Below, piece by piece: positions 1 to 6,857 of a stretch of DNA of 15,696 nt (its first letter is position 1; each line of letters starts with the position of its first letter). Below the pieces are notes generated by a model. The model ran no database searches. It was not told the origin of the DNA and saw nothing but the letters and a program-made list of their open reading frames with translations. Source of the DNA: Deltaproteobacteria bacterium (GTDB taxonomy: Bacteria; Desulfobacterota; GWC2-55-46; JADFVP01); the NCBI GenBank assembly GCA_024275855.1, contig JAJRYL010000061.1, positions 1-15,696 of the forward strand, read 5' to 3'. Position numbers and translations under genes: made by a program.

Positions 1-1437
1 CCACAGGGTCTCTTCGGGGCCGAGGCCGAGGCTCCGCTTCAACTCTTCAGACCCGACGTTAGAGCCGGACGAAGCGCACAGGTGTATGGTAGGCACGTCG
101 CAGTCTTTTGCTATAGCGTCTCGCTCTTTGATTATCTGTTCTACCGTTGCGCTTTCGATAGAGTCCGTTAAGAGGATAATACCTATTACGTTGGACGAAA
201 AAGCACGAAGCAACGGCCCCATGCAGCGCACTACCGGTACGGAAAAAAGGATTACCTCCATACCGGTCGTCAGGGAGAGCGAGGCTACCTCACCGAAGCG
301 GCCTCCAGTTACCACGTCGCTGAAGAAACTTTTGGTATGTACCTTAAAGTGGGGCACACGGGCGCAGAGCCCTAAAAACCTGTCAACCGACTCTTCGGAG
401 GTCGAGAGTATAAAGAGCTTTGCCGTATCAGGATACGCCGAACTCATTTTACGCGAAGAGAGCCTTTCGCTTATAGCCAGCGACTCCTCTACGGAGAAGA
501 TACCGGAACTTATCGCGGTAACGTCGGACTTTACAGCCACAAGCCCCTTTGTAATAAGGGAGGTAATGGCGCTGTAAACCTCGAAATCCGTATAGATACT
601 GCGCTCTACAAGTTCGCTTACTACTGAGTAAAGCTTCAGGTGCCGAAGCAGTTCGTACGCCGCCGGATGAAGCCCGTCCGGGACCGGCTCGCTCTTTAAG
701 ACCCGCAGGCTCTTTTCAGGCTCCGGCAGGCTGTTTATAGAGCGGTTGTACTCGTCTATCTGCCTCATGCCCTCCATAAGAAGGTTGGACGCCGAGAGAC
801 GGATCTTGCGTGCCGCCTGAACGGCGCATGGAATAAACTCGAACTCCCCTTCTTTCCAGCTAAGCATTCTGTAAAGCGCCTTCTCTTTTTCAGTACCCTC
901 TAATACGGCGTTCAGTATCTCGCCGTCTTTCATATAGATGGTACCCCTTAACGCGCCTCTTGCTACACGAAGCTCCCCTTCCCTCGCGTTCATATTGAGA
1001 AATTGTAAAATATCGGGCAGCCCCATCTGGTTGAGTTTGCCTATGATCTCGCGCGCGCCGGTGCGTCTTCCGGCACGGCTCTCAAGGGTGCGAGTGAAGC
1101 GAGAGAGCACCTCTTCGGCATTCAGCGGGCGCAGTAAAAAGGTGTCTGTGCCCGGTTTAAAGCCCGGTATATCCACTGCGCGGTCGGAGATAAAGAAGAA
1201 AGCGATAGTGGCGCTTTGCGAGTTGTGCCTCAATATAGTGAGCACCTTCTGAGCGCTAACGAGCTTAAGCCCGACATCAGTCACTATGATAACGGGGTGC
1301 TCTTTTACAGCCTTTTCTATAAGCGCGGCCCCGTCTTTTACGACAATAGAATTTATATCGAGCGGGCGCAGCATTGTCTCAAGCTTGCTCCGCTCTACAT
1401 TGTCGCTAAGCGCGAAGATAATCTTCGGGTGTTCCAT
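1..1437 (-). CDS. REC-DUF4388-pseudoGTPase signalling protein (3' end outside window)
   Basis: This frame is open from an ATG at 1437 to the left edge; 479 residues are visible and the C-terminus is missing. Residues 1-122 are a response-regulator receiver-like domain. One acidic-pocket Asp (D12), the expected phospho-acceptor D54 in VTDVG and the switch Ser S84 are present, but the conserved Lys of the KP motif is Arg (R103-P104). Residues about 131-235 match DUF4388/PATAN (GKLNQMGLPDILQFL, then GTIYMKDGEILNA and WKEGEFEF). A winged-helix-like middle follows. From about 332 comes a segment with the strand pattern of the MglA/Ras-like domains found on DUF4388 proteins (VILFSVP, IGIILLTDS), but no GxxxxGK[ST] P-loop and no NKxD motif are visible. 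DUF4388 proteins are regulators linked to motility and polarity. The ATG overlaps the upstream gene's TAA by one base (TAATG), implying translational coupling. Domain calls are firm for REC and DUF4388, tentative for the C-terminal domain. Confidence 0.85.
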   Translation of the reverse strand, partial: MEHPKIIFALSDNVERSKLETMLRPLDINSIVVKDGAALIEKAVKEHPVIIVTDVGLKLVSAQKVLTILRHNSQSATIAFFFISDRAVDIPGFKPGTDTFLLRPLNAEEVLSRFTRTLESRAGRRTGAREIIGKLNQMGLPDILQFLNMNAREGELRVARGALRGTIYMKDGEILNAVLEGTEKEKALYRMLSWKEGEFEFIPCAVQAARKIRLSASNLLMEGMRQIDEYNRSINSLPEPEKSLRVLKSEPVPDGLHPAAYELLRHLKLYSVVSELVERSIYTDFEVYSAITSLITKGLVAVKSDVTAISSGIFSVEESLAISERLSSRKMSSAYPDTAKLFILSTSEESVDRFLGLCARVPHFKVHTKSFFSDVVTGGRFGEVASLSLTTGMEVILFSVPVVRCMGPLLRAFSSNVIGIILLTDSIESATVEQIIKERDAIAKDCDVPTIHLCASSGSNVGSEELKRSLGLGPEETLW

Positions 1438-2450
1438 TACAGTTGCTCCTGCAAAGAGTACTCGCGTTGAAACTTGTTTATAAGCCCCTCTACCAAAAAG
1501 AGGTCGGAGGTGTGGTAGCACGAGAACGCCGCCCCCCAGTTCTCGCGCGTAAAGAGGGCGTAACCGAAATCTTCATTTAAAAAGATGGTAAAAGAGGTTT
1601 CGTTGAGGCGCGGGTCGTCCAAGTAGATAGGCAGGCTGTTTCCGAGGTTCACCTCTTCATCGACCTGTTCCCCTATAAGGAAAATCTTCGTGTCCGTCAT
1701 GCCGATGTCGGCAATGGCCTTTATAATCGGCAGGCTGTTGTTGATCTTGCCGGTAGAGAAGTAGAGTATTCCACGGCGGCGCGGCGCGCGTTTTATCTCG
1801 TGGATAATCAGTTCGTTTACACGGTCCATAAAGAACTCGCTGAGGTCGTACCCCTGCCCGGCGTCGAAGGTGGTGTTGTAGTTGTCGGAGTGCGGCTCCG
1901 CGAACAGATTACCGACTATCTCCCAGAAGAGCTTGTCTTCGAGGCCGAGCCTCTCCCATAACGATTCGCGCTGAAGAAGCGCGCGCGATTCGTTACAGTC
2001 GAGCAGTTCGCCAAAGACCAGGCCGTCTATGCCGAAGGTAGAGTGGGTGTAGAGCACGGATAGTCCGGCCTCCCCTTTACAGAAGCTCCCGGTACCTCTT
2101 TTAAGTTTACGCACAAGCACAAAAGCGCCGAAATAATCTGTTTGAGGCAGCAGCACCATCAGGCGGTTTGTCGACGTAAGCGCTACTATGTCGCAGTCTC
2201 TAAGCGTGCCTATTATTATAGAAATAAATTTTTTCGCCTTGCGGGAGACATCGTCAAGGCTCTCTTTAGCGCCCTGCGCGATAAGGTCGAGCCCTGTAGG
2301 CTCGATTATAAGAATGGAGTAGGTTGTGCCAAAGCGCCTTGCACGCGCGGATTCTATCCTGCCGTACTCCTCTATAAAAGAGGCGCCGTACAGCTTTTTA
2401 AACGGTTTTGGCGTTTTAACGCTCTTTTTGGTGCCTTTAGAGAGTGTCAA
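1437..2450 (-). CDS. Degenerate GGDEF-like domain protein
   Basis: A 337-residue soluble protein. Residues about 22-155 have the outline of a GGDEF domain: a helix with ESARARRFGTTYSILIIE (compare R-x-R-Y-G-x-P-x-S-L-L-x-I-D), then LRDCDIVAL and MVLLPQTD. The active-site loop that should read GGD/EEF is STNRL (about 93-97), so diguanylate cyclase activity is not expected. The remaining half (about 195-337, containing RRRGILYFSTGKINNSLP and ENWGAAFSCYHTSDLF) is not one I can name; a sensory fold such as DICT is possible but unproven. The start is TTG at 2450, since the frame is closed by TAG 9 bases further upstream; no clear Shine-Dalgarno precedes it. A terminator-like hairpin lies just upstream. 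The stop overlaps the start of the REC-DUF4388 gene, so the two proteins are probably made together and may act as a receptor/effector pair. Confidence 0.8.
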   Translation of the reverse strand: MTLSKGTKKSVKTPKPFKKLYGASFIEEYGRIESARARRFGTTYSILIIEPTGLDLIAQGAKESLDDVSRKAKKFISIIIGTLRDCDIVALTSTNRLMVLLPQTDYFGAFVLVRKLKRGTGSFCKGEAGLSVLYTHSTFGIDGLVFGELLDCNESRALLQRESLWERLGLEDKLFWEIVGNLFAEPHSDNYNTTFDAGQGYDLSEFFMDRVNELIIHEIKRAPRRRGILYFSTGKINNSLPIIKAIADIGMTDTKIFLIGEQVDEEVNLGNSLPIYLDDPRLNETSFTIFLNEDFGYALFTRENWGAAFSCYHTSDLFLVEGLINKFQREYSLQEQL

Positions 2451-2470
2451 GAGGTTCTAGATGATTTTTT

Positions 2471-2504
2471 AAAAAATTAATAAGGTCTGATTTATTCAGA
2501 CCTT
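2471..2504 (-). terminator. Rho-independent terminator-like hairpin after the DUF151 gene
   Basis: AAGGTCTGA (2482-2490) and TCAGACCTT (2496-2504) form a perfect 9-bp stem with a 5-base loop. Read on the minus strand the stem is followed by ATTAATTTTTT, the U-tract expected of an intrinsic terminator. It lies about 95 bases after the stop of the DUF151 gene. It also lies only about 31 bases before the TTG start of the GGDEF-like gene, so it may act as an attenuator for that gene rather than a plain operon end. Confidence 0.6.
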
Positions 2505-2524
2505 CATACGACGCGTGAAAGTGT

Positions 2525-2558
2525 ACGAAAAAGAAAAATCGTATTTTTTCTTTTTCGT
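2525..2558. repeat. Perfect 14-bp inverted repeat, A/T-rich
   Basis: ACGAAAAAGAAAAA (2525-2538) pairs with TTTTTCTTTTTCGT (2545-2558) over a 6-base loop. It is perfect but made almost only of A-T pairs, with purines on one arm. It sits with the 2482-2504 hairpin in the 148-base gap between the DUF151 and GGDEF-like genes. Its role is unknown; it could assist termination or protect an RNA 3' end. Confidence 0.6.
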
Positions 2559-2598
2559 CTTTAACTATGTATAAAAAGAGAGAGCATAAAACCGTGTT

Positions 2599-3099
2599 CT
2601 ACATCTTGTACTTGCCAAACTCATCCGGTTCGAACTCTTCGAGCATATTCAACAGGTCTTCGGGCGTCTCCTCGCCAAGAACAGCCTCTTTTGTCCTGAG
2701 GTCAATCGACTTTGACTTATCAAGCACCTTCGAATCTACAAAGATAGCGGAGTCCGTTCTAAGCGCTAAGGCGATAGCGTCACTCGGACGGGCGTCGAGT
2801 TTAAAGGCGCCGGTAATGCCCTCTATATGTATACTTGCGTAAAAGACGTTATCTCTTATATCGTTTATCTCGATCTTTTCTACAGTTGCCGAGACACCGC
2901 TTATAATCTCCTTCATCAGGTCGTGCGTCATCGGGCGCGAATACTCTACCGAGTCGATCTTCGAGGCTATGGCGCTCGCCTCTGGAGAGCCTATCCAGAC
3001 CGGAAGGGCGTTATTGTCTTCGAGGTCTTTGAGTATCACGATAGGAGCGTGTGTATAAGGGTCTACCGTTAAGGCGAATACCTTCATTTCTATGAGCAC
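2599..3099 (-). CDS. DUF151 bifunctional nuclease (BFN) family protein
   Basis: A 166-residue protein of the BFN/DUF151 family, cytoplasmic, with family members reported to have RNase/DNase activity; the biological substrate is generally unknown. The family signature is clear: a DPYTHAPIVILKD start region (13-25), LPVWIGSPEA (32-41) and the diagnostic ARPSDAIALALR (103-114). The C-terminal tail (about 140-166) is acidic and ends in FGKYKM. The start is GTG at 3099, preceded by AGGGGA with five-base spacing; an internal ATG at 3087 is an alternative. The gene start overlaps the 3' end of miaB by 10 bases, so it is co-transcribed and probably coupled with it. It is followed by the terminator-like hairpin at 2471-2504. 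Confidence 0.9.
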   Translation of the reverse strand: MLIEMKVFALTVDPYTHAPIVILKDLEDNNALPVWIGSPEASAIASKIDSVEYSRPMTHDLMKEIISGVSATVEKIEINDIRDNVFYASIHIEGITGAFKLDARPSDAIALALRTDSAIFVDSKVLDKSKSIDLRTKEAVLGEETPEDLLNMLEEFEPDEFGKYKM

Positions 3100-4487
3100 A
3101 AAAGTCCCCTTTCGTTATAGACTCCCCTTAATGAATTGGGGTAAACGTCTGTTATGAGCAGTTCTATCATATCGCCGGGCACTACGTTAAAGCCGGAGCC
3201 GGAACCGGGAAAATTCACTACCTTGTTGCAGGCGGTTCTACCGGTAAGCTCATTTTTATCGCCTTTGGAAGCACCTTCTACCAGTACCTCTAAATATCTG
3301 CCTTTTAACGCCTCCGACTTTTCAGCCGATATCTGCCGTTGCCTCTTCTGTAAAATCTGCAACCGTTTTGAAGCGACAGCAGGGTCTACCTGGCTGTCGA
3401 AAAGCGCAGCGCGGGTACCCGGGCGGGGCGAGTACTTAAACGAAAAAAGGTTGTCGTACCGTACGCGCTCTATTAAAGCCATTGTTGAAGAGAAGTCTTC
3501 GTCCGTCTCGCCGGGAAAACCGACTATTATGTCGGACGATAGCGCAATTCCGGGTTTTACCTCTTTTAGAAGATCAATTTTCCCCAGATACTCTTTTACC
3601 GTATACCCCCTGCCCATCAGCTTTAGCAGACGGTTTGAACCGGACTGAACCGGCAAATGCAGGCTCGTTGCAATCTTGCGCTCAGTACCGAAAAGCGCGA
3701 TAAGCTCTTCTGAGGTATCTTTAGGGTGCGAGGTCACAAAACGGACCCTGTTTACCCCGTCCACAGCAACTACCTCTTTTAAAAGAGCGCTAAAGTTCTC
3801 ATTCAGTTTTACCCCGCCGGTTGCAGGAGGCGCGTAAGAGTTTACGTTCTGACCTATAAGCGTTACCTCTTTTACGCCCCTGGAGGCCAACTCTTTAATC
3901 TCTGCGATTATGTCAACCGCGGCCCTGCTTACTTCGCGTCCGCGCGTGTACGGAACTATACAGTAGGCGCAGAAGTTGTCGCAACCGCGCATGATAGGCA
4001 CAAAGGCCTTCGGCCCGTCTACTTTAGTCGGTACCGTGTACTCGTCCTCTCCTATTGTCAAGCTCTCTTCAACGGCCACGACCCTCTCAGAGCCGTTCTT
4101 TACCGCAATTAAAAGCTCTCTTATGCGGTGCAGGTTCTGTGTGCCTACGACCATATCGAGATACGGTATACGCTTAAGTAGCTTAAGGCCCTGCTGTTGC
4201 GCCACGCAGCCGAGCACCGCTATTATTACCGAAGGGCGCTCTATCTTTACAGGTTTAAAGCGCCCGAGCAGCGAGTACACCTTCTGTTCGGCCTTGTCGC
4301 GCACACTGCACGTATTGAGCAGTATAAGGTCGGCGGAAAACGGGTCTCCGGTCTTAACGTAACCGCCCGGCCCGTTGCAGGAAGAGGTAAGAATAGAGAG
4401 TACCCGGTCGGAGTCGTTACTGTTCATCTGGCAACCGAAAGTCTCTATATATACACGCTCCGGTACGCTGATCTCTGTGCTCTTCAT
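3090..4487 (-). CDS. miaB: MiaB, tRNA-2-methylthio-N6-dimethylallyladenosine synthase
   Basis: Radical-SAM methylthiotransferase that turns i6A37 into ms2i6A37 in tRNAs reading UNN codons; cytoplasmic. From this start it has 465 residues, normal for the family. The N-terminal UPF0004 domain carries its three [4Fe-4S] cysteines in FGCQMN, LNTCSVRDKAEQ and VLGCVAQQ. The radical SAM CxxxCxxC is in RGCDNFCAYCIVPYTRGRE, and the C-terminal part (from about 385) is a TRAM domain. The frame stays open to a TTG at 4517, ten residues upstream. I prefer the ATG at 4487 because the family usually begins shortly before the YIxTFGCQMN motif, and because a good sigma70-like promoter at 4495-4524 would start transcription at or one base before that ATG. 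Neither start has a Shine-Dalgarno. The 3' end overlaps the DUF151 gene. Confidence 0.95.
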   Translation of the reverse strand: MKSTEISVPERVYIETFGCQMNSNDSDRVLSILTSSCNGPGGYVKTGDPFSADLILLNTCSVRDKAEQKVYSLLGRFKPVKIERPSVIIAVLGCVAQQQGLKLLKRIPYLDMVVGTQNLHRIRELLIAVKNGSERVVAVEESLTIGEDEYTVPTKVDGPKAFVPIMRGCDNFCAYCIVPYTRGREVSRAAVDIIAEIKELASRGVKEVTLIGQNVNSYAPPATGGVKLNENFSALLKEVVAVDGVNRVRFVTSHPKDTSEELIALFGTERKIATSLHLPVQSGSNRLLKLMGRGYTVKEYLGKIDLLKEVKPGIALSSDIIVGFPGETDEDFSSTMALIERVRYDNLFSFKYSPRPGTRAALFDSQVDPAVASKRLQILQKRQRQISAEKSEALKGRYLEVLVEGASKGDKNELTGRTACNKVVNFPGSGSGFNVVPGDMIELLITDVYPNSLRGVYNERGLLCS

Positions 4488-4494
4488 ACTGTCT

Positions 4495-4524
4495 ATTTTA
4501 GAATTATTACGACTCAAGCGTCAA
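4495..4524 (-). promoter_or_regulatory. Sigma70-like promoter for miaB
   Basis: On the minus strand, TTGACG (4524-4519, 5/6 to consensus) is followed after 18 bases by TAAAAT (4500-4495, 5/6). Seven bases separate the -10 element from the ATG at 4487, so the predicted first transcribed base is at or just before the start codon, giving a leaderless mRNA. It also overlaps the alternative TTG start at 4517, which argues against that start. The 104 bases between the SPOR stop and 4517 hold no convincing terminator. Confidence 0.5.
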
Positions 4525-4621
4525 GGTAATTCGACACCGTTCGTATCTGAAGTTAAGCGGAGTTGTGCGGGGTGTAGTTGTTGTAGCGGAAGAGAGGCTT
4601 TTTTTCTGACTTACTTTGGAC

Positions 4622-5284
4622 CTATTTAACTATATGTTCCGATATTTCATCCCAATGCGGCCTGACGGGCCACGGCTTGCTTCTAATATTAAGCTCCGTG
4701 CGCAGCGCTTTGCCGAATTTTATAGCGTTCTCCCTTGAGGTAAAGAAGCCTACCCGTACCCTGTACCACCTGACTCCGTCTTTGACAAAATCGGTAACAT
4801 AGGTATTGTATCCGGCCTTATACAGCTTTTTAGCCATAGAGCGCGCGGGCGCCTCGGTAGAGAAAGAGGCCACATTTATCGCCCACGGCTTTTTACCGGA
4901 CGGCATGGCGGCCTTTATTTCTTTAGGGGTAGGCAGTTTTTTCTTATTAACGGCTGTTTTTTTCACAGTCGTTGCCTTTGCAACGCTCTTTTTTACCGTT
5001 ACAAGGGCTTTTTTAATCGGTTCGCGTTTTGTGACCAGCGCGCTGTCCGTATAGGTCTTCTCTTCGGGTACCATCTCTTGCGAGGAGATAGCCGAACTGT
5101 TAGACGCCCCGTACAAGGCCCTAAGGTCTACTTTAACCCTTTTTGTGGCTATAATAGAGTTTTGCGACTCTGCACCGCCCTGTTTATCAAAAGAGAAATA
5201 GACCAGTACAGCGGCAACGACAACAAGCGTTAAGATGAGAACAATAGCCGACCGTGCTGAACTTGCGGACTTTGATGACGACAT
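4622..5284 (-). CDS. Membrane-anchored SPOR-domain protein
   Basis: A 220-residue inner-membrane protein. Residues 1-11 are cytoplasmic, about 12-32 form one transmembrane helix (AIVLILTLVVVAAVLVYFSF), 33-130 are a periplasmic linker strongly lysine-rich around 83-122, and about 131-208 form a SPOR domain (KPWAINVASFS, then WYRVRVGFFTSRENAIKF). SPOR domains bind glycan strands stripped of stem peptides, as found at division septa; this is family knowledge. The start is ATG at 5284 with AGGCAGG 7 bases upstream. It lies downstream of the secretin gene and its small partner ORF, and upstream of miaB. A role in placing the pilus machine on the cell wall, or in division, is inference; it resembles DedD/FtsN-like anchors only in layout. 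Confidence 0.9.
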   Translation of the reverse strand: MSSSKSASSARSAIVLILTLVVVAAVLVYFSFDKQGGAESQNSIIATKRVKVDLRALYGASNSSAISSQEMVPEEKTYTDSALVTKREPIKKALVTVKKSVAKATTVKKTAVNKKKLPTPKEIKAAMPSGKKPWAINVASFSTEAPARSMAKKLYKAGYNTYVTDFVKDGVRWYRVRVGFFTSRENAIKFGKALRTELNIRSKPWPVRPHWDEISEHIVK

Positions 5285-5331
5285 GAAAATACCTGCCTTT
5301 TATTTTAATAATACAGATAGTTAGGCTATTT

Positions 5332-5360
5332 ATATTAGACCAGTAATTAACTTTACGCAA
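5332..5360 (-). promoter_or_regulatory. Possible promoter upstream of the SPOR gene
   Basis: On the minus strand TTGCGT (5360-5355) and TAATAT (5337-5332) are 17 bases apart. They match sigma70 consensus 3/6 and 4/6, in an otherwise AT-rich gap about 50 bases before the SPOR start. The match is modest; read-through from the pil genes is an alternative. Confidence 0.25.
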
Positions 5361-5363
5361 GAG

Positions 5364-5384
5364 TGGCCGGGTGATGGCCGGGTG
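5364..5384. repeat. Tandem 10-bp direct repeat after the small ORF
   Basis: TGGCCGGGTG occurs at 5364-5373 and again at 5375-5384, separated by one base, giving an 11-bp period. The GC-rich block stands out from AT-rich surroundings, begins one base after the stop of the 31-residue ORF and lies just upstream of the possible -35 element at 5355-5360. It could be a binding site or a chance duplication. Confidence 0.7.
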
Positions 5385-5385
5385 G

Positions 5386-5481
5386 TCAGGAGAATATCGC
5401 CATAATTATGCCGACAATTCCTGCTATGAGTCCGTAGATGATAAAGCTCTTGCTCTCTCTGAGGTAATCTTTATAACTCAT
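5386..5481 (-). CDS. 31-residue single-pass membrane peptide following pilQ
   Basis: An ATG at 5481 opens a 31-codon frame ending in TGA at 5388-5386. The product starts MSYKDYLRESK (charged, cytoplasmic-like) and then has one hydrophobic helix, about 13-30, with glycines in a small-residue pattern (YGLIAGIVGIIMAIF), suited to helix-helix packing. The start lies five bases after the pilQ stop, so ribosomes finishing pilQ could reinitiate; the upstream purine run AAGAAAGA is only a weak Shine-Dalgarno. I know no family for it. The position in the operon, the charged-then-hydrophobic layout and the ATA/ATT-rich codons like the neighbours argue that it is real, but with so short a frame chance cannot be excluded. 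Confidence 0.55.
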   Translation of the reverse strand: MSYKDYLRESKSFIIYGLIAGIVGIIMAIFS

Positions 5482-5486
5482 TTCTA

Positions 5487-6857
5487 TTAATCTTTCTTCT
5501 GCTTTATTATGCGAGGAGTAATAAATACAAGAAGCTCTTCGTTCATTTTGGTCTTCGACTCGCTTCTAAAGAGCGCGCCGAGATACGGTATTTTAGAAAG
5601 TCCCGGTACGGACTTTCTGTCTTCCGAGCTTATTGTCTTGTATAACCCGCCTATTACTACCGTCTCTCCGTCTTTTACCAGTACATGGGTGCTTGCGCTC
5701 TTTTCGGAGACCCCGGGTATGCCGTCAACGGTATGGGTATAATCGGGGTCGCTCTTGTTCGTTTCTATTGCGAGCATAACATAACCGTCGGAGGAAATCT
5801 GCGGAGTAACCATAAGGTCGATACCGGTCTTTATCTCTTCGAGTCCGCTAAGGGTACCCGACCCTCCTGAAGATCCGCCTGTTGTAGTCGTGCCTGTTGA
5901 CGATTGTGTAAGCTTTACCCTGAAGGTAAGCCCGCTGTGTATTGTAGCGGTCTTATTATGCAGGGTAGATATTTTGGGGCTCGATATTATGCGAAGCTCC
6001 CCTTTGGCCTCTGCCGCCGATATTTCTATATCGAGGGCGAGCGAATTGGAGAGCGAACCGACAATTATACCGAGTCCGGCGGTAGCGTTAGCAGAGGGCA
6101 TGTTAACGGCGAAACTTCTGCCTCCGGAGGAGTCGGGTAAAAGGGCGCTGCCTGTTACAACGTCTCCTCCGCTTGCGTACTTACCGCCCCACTGCACGCC
6201 AAGCTCTTTTGTAAAGTTGCTCGACGCCTCTACTATGCGGGCCTCTATAACCACCTGTGCGGCCTGTATGTCCATGAGCTTTATAAGCTCTTGGGCTCTC
6301 GCTATATTTACGTCGAAATCTTTTAAGATTATAGAACTTGTCCTGTCGTCGAACTCTACGCTGCCGCTTCCGGACAGGGTGCTCTTCATCCTTATCGCCA
6401 TCTCTTCGGGTTTGGCGTAGTTGAGGCGGATAACGGCTGTTCTCATGTCATCGGAATAGTCTACCTTTGTGCCGACCCAGAAGACGTTGTTCTTTATCGT
6501 ATACTGAAGCGAATTGGCCTCTATTATAATCTCAAGCGCGTCTTTGAAGGCAATGTCTGAAAAACTGAGCGTAATCTTTCCTTCGACCCCCTTGCCGAAG
6601 ATAATGTTGAAACCGCTCTGCTGGGCGAGCGCTCGCAACACGTCTCCAACTTCAGCGTCCCTTACCTCCATTGAAAACAGCCGTGAATCGTTGGCTATAA
6701 TGCTTTTTATGCCGGGTTTCACCTCTTTTGCCGCCACCGCAGTGCTTGAAAGCAGAAGAGGAATTAGAAGAACCGTAAGAACAAAGTATAAAAGAGCATT
6801 GCCGAAGCGGCGCTCTTTAGCTGCCATATTATAAGTTTGCGGGGTATGGGTGTCCAT
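5487..6857 (-). CDS. pilQ: PilQ-type secretin of a type IV pilus system
   Basis: The outer-membrane ring through which the pilus exits. It has 456 residues, against about 600-900 for many PilQ proteins; AMIN-type cell-wall-binding domains are absent. A signal peptide spans about 14-43 (hydrophobic ALLYFVLTVLLIPLLL, cleavage near AVA-AK). A short secretin/TonB N-terminal domain follows (about 59-110, VGDVLRALAQQSGFNI), then an N1/NolW-like domain (about 137-195), then the secretin domain (about 198-450) with VVIEARIVEAS, ISSPKISTLHNKTA, the signature VPGLSKIPYLGALF (417-430) and ELLVFITPRI near the end. A Gly/Ser/Thr-rich insert (about 308-327) lies between beta strands of the gate region. The ATG overlaps the stop of the pilP-like gene (TAATG); Met11 is an alternative start. 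Confidence 0.93.
   Translation of the reverse strand: MDTHTPQTYNMAAKERRFGNALLYFVLTVLLIPLLLSSTAVAAKEVKPGIKSIIANDSRLFSMEVRDAEVGDVLRALAQQSGFNIIFGKGVEGKITLSFSDIAFKDALEIIIEANSLQYTIKNNVFWVGTKVDYSDDMRTAVIRLNYAKPEEMAIRMKSTLSGSGSVEFDDRTSSIILKDFDVNIARAQELIKLMDIQAAQVVIEARIVEASSNFTKELGVQWGGKYASGGDVVTGSALLPDSSGGRSFAVNMPSANATAGLGIIVGSLSNSLALDIEISAAEAKGELRIISSPKISTLHNKTATIHSGLTFRVKLTQSSTGTTTTGGSSGGSGTLSGLEEIKTGIDLMVTPQISSDGYVMLAIETNKSDPDYTHTVDGIPGVSEKSASTHVLVKDGETVVIGGLYKTISSEDRKSVPGLSKIPYLGALFRSESKTKMNEELLVFITPRIIKQKKD

Noticed and set aside
86..577. 163-codon open frame on the plus strand
   Set aside because: It is antisense to the REC-DUF4388 coding frame, which is open over the whole 1-1437 interval with recognisable domains. 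The plus-strand product has no motif.
5890..6420. 176-codon open frame on the plus strand over pilQ
   Set aside because: The minus strand here encodes clear secretin motifs. The plus frame is a by-product of codon bias and shows no family features.
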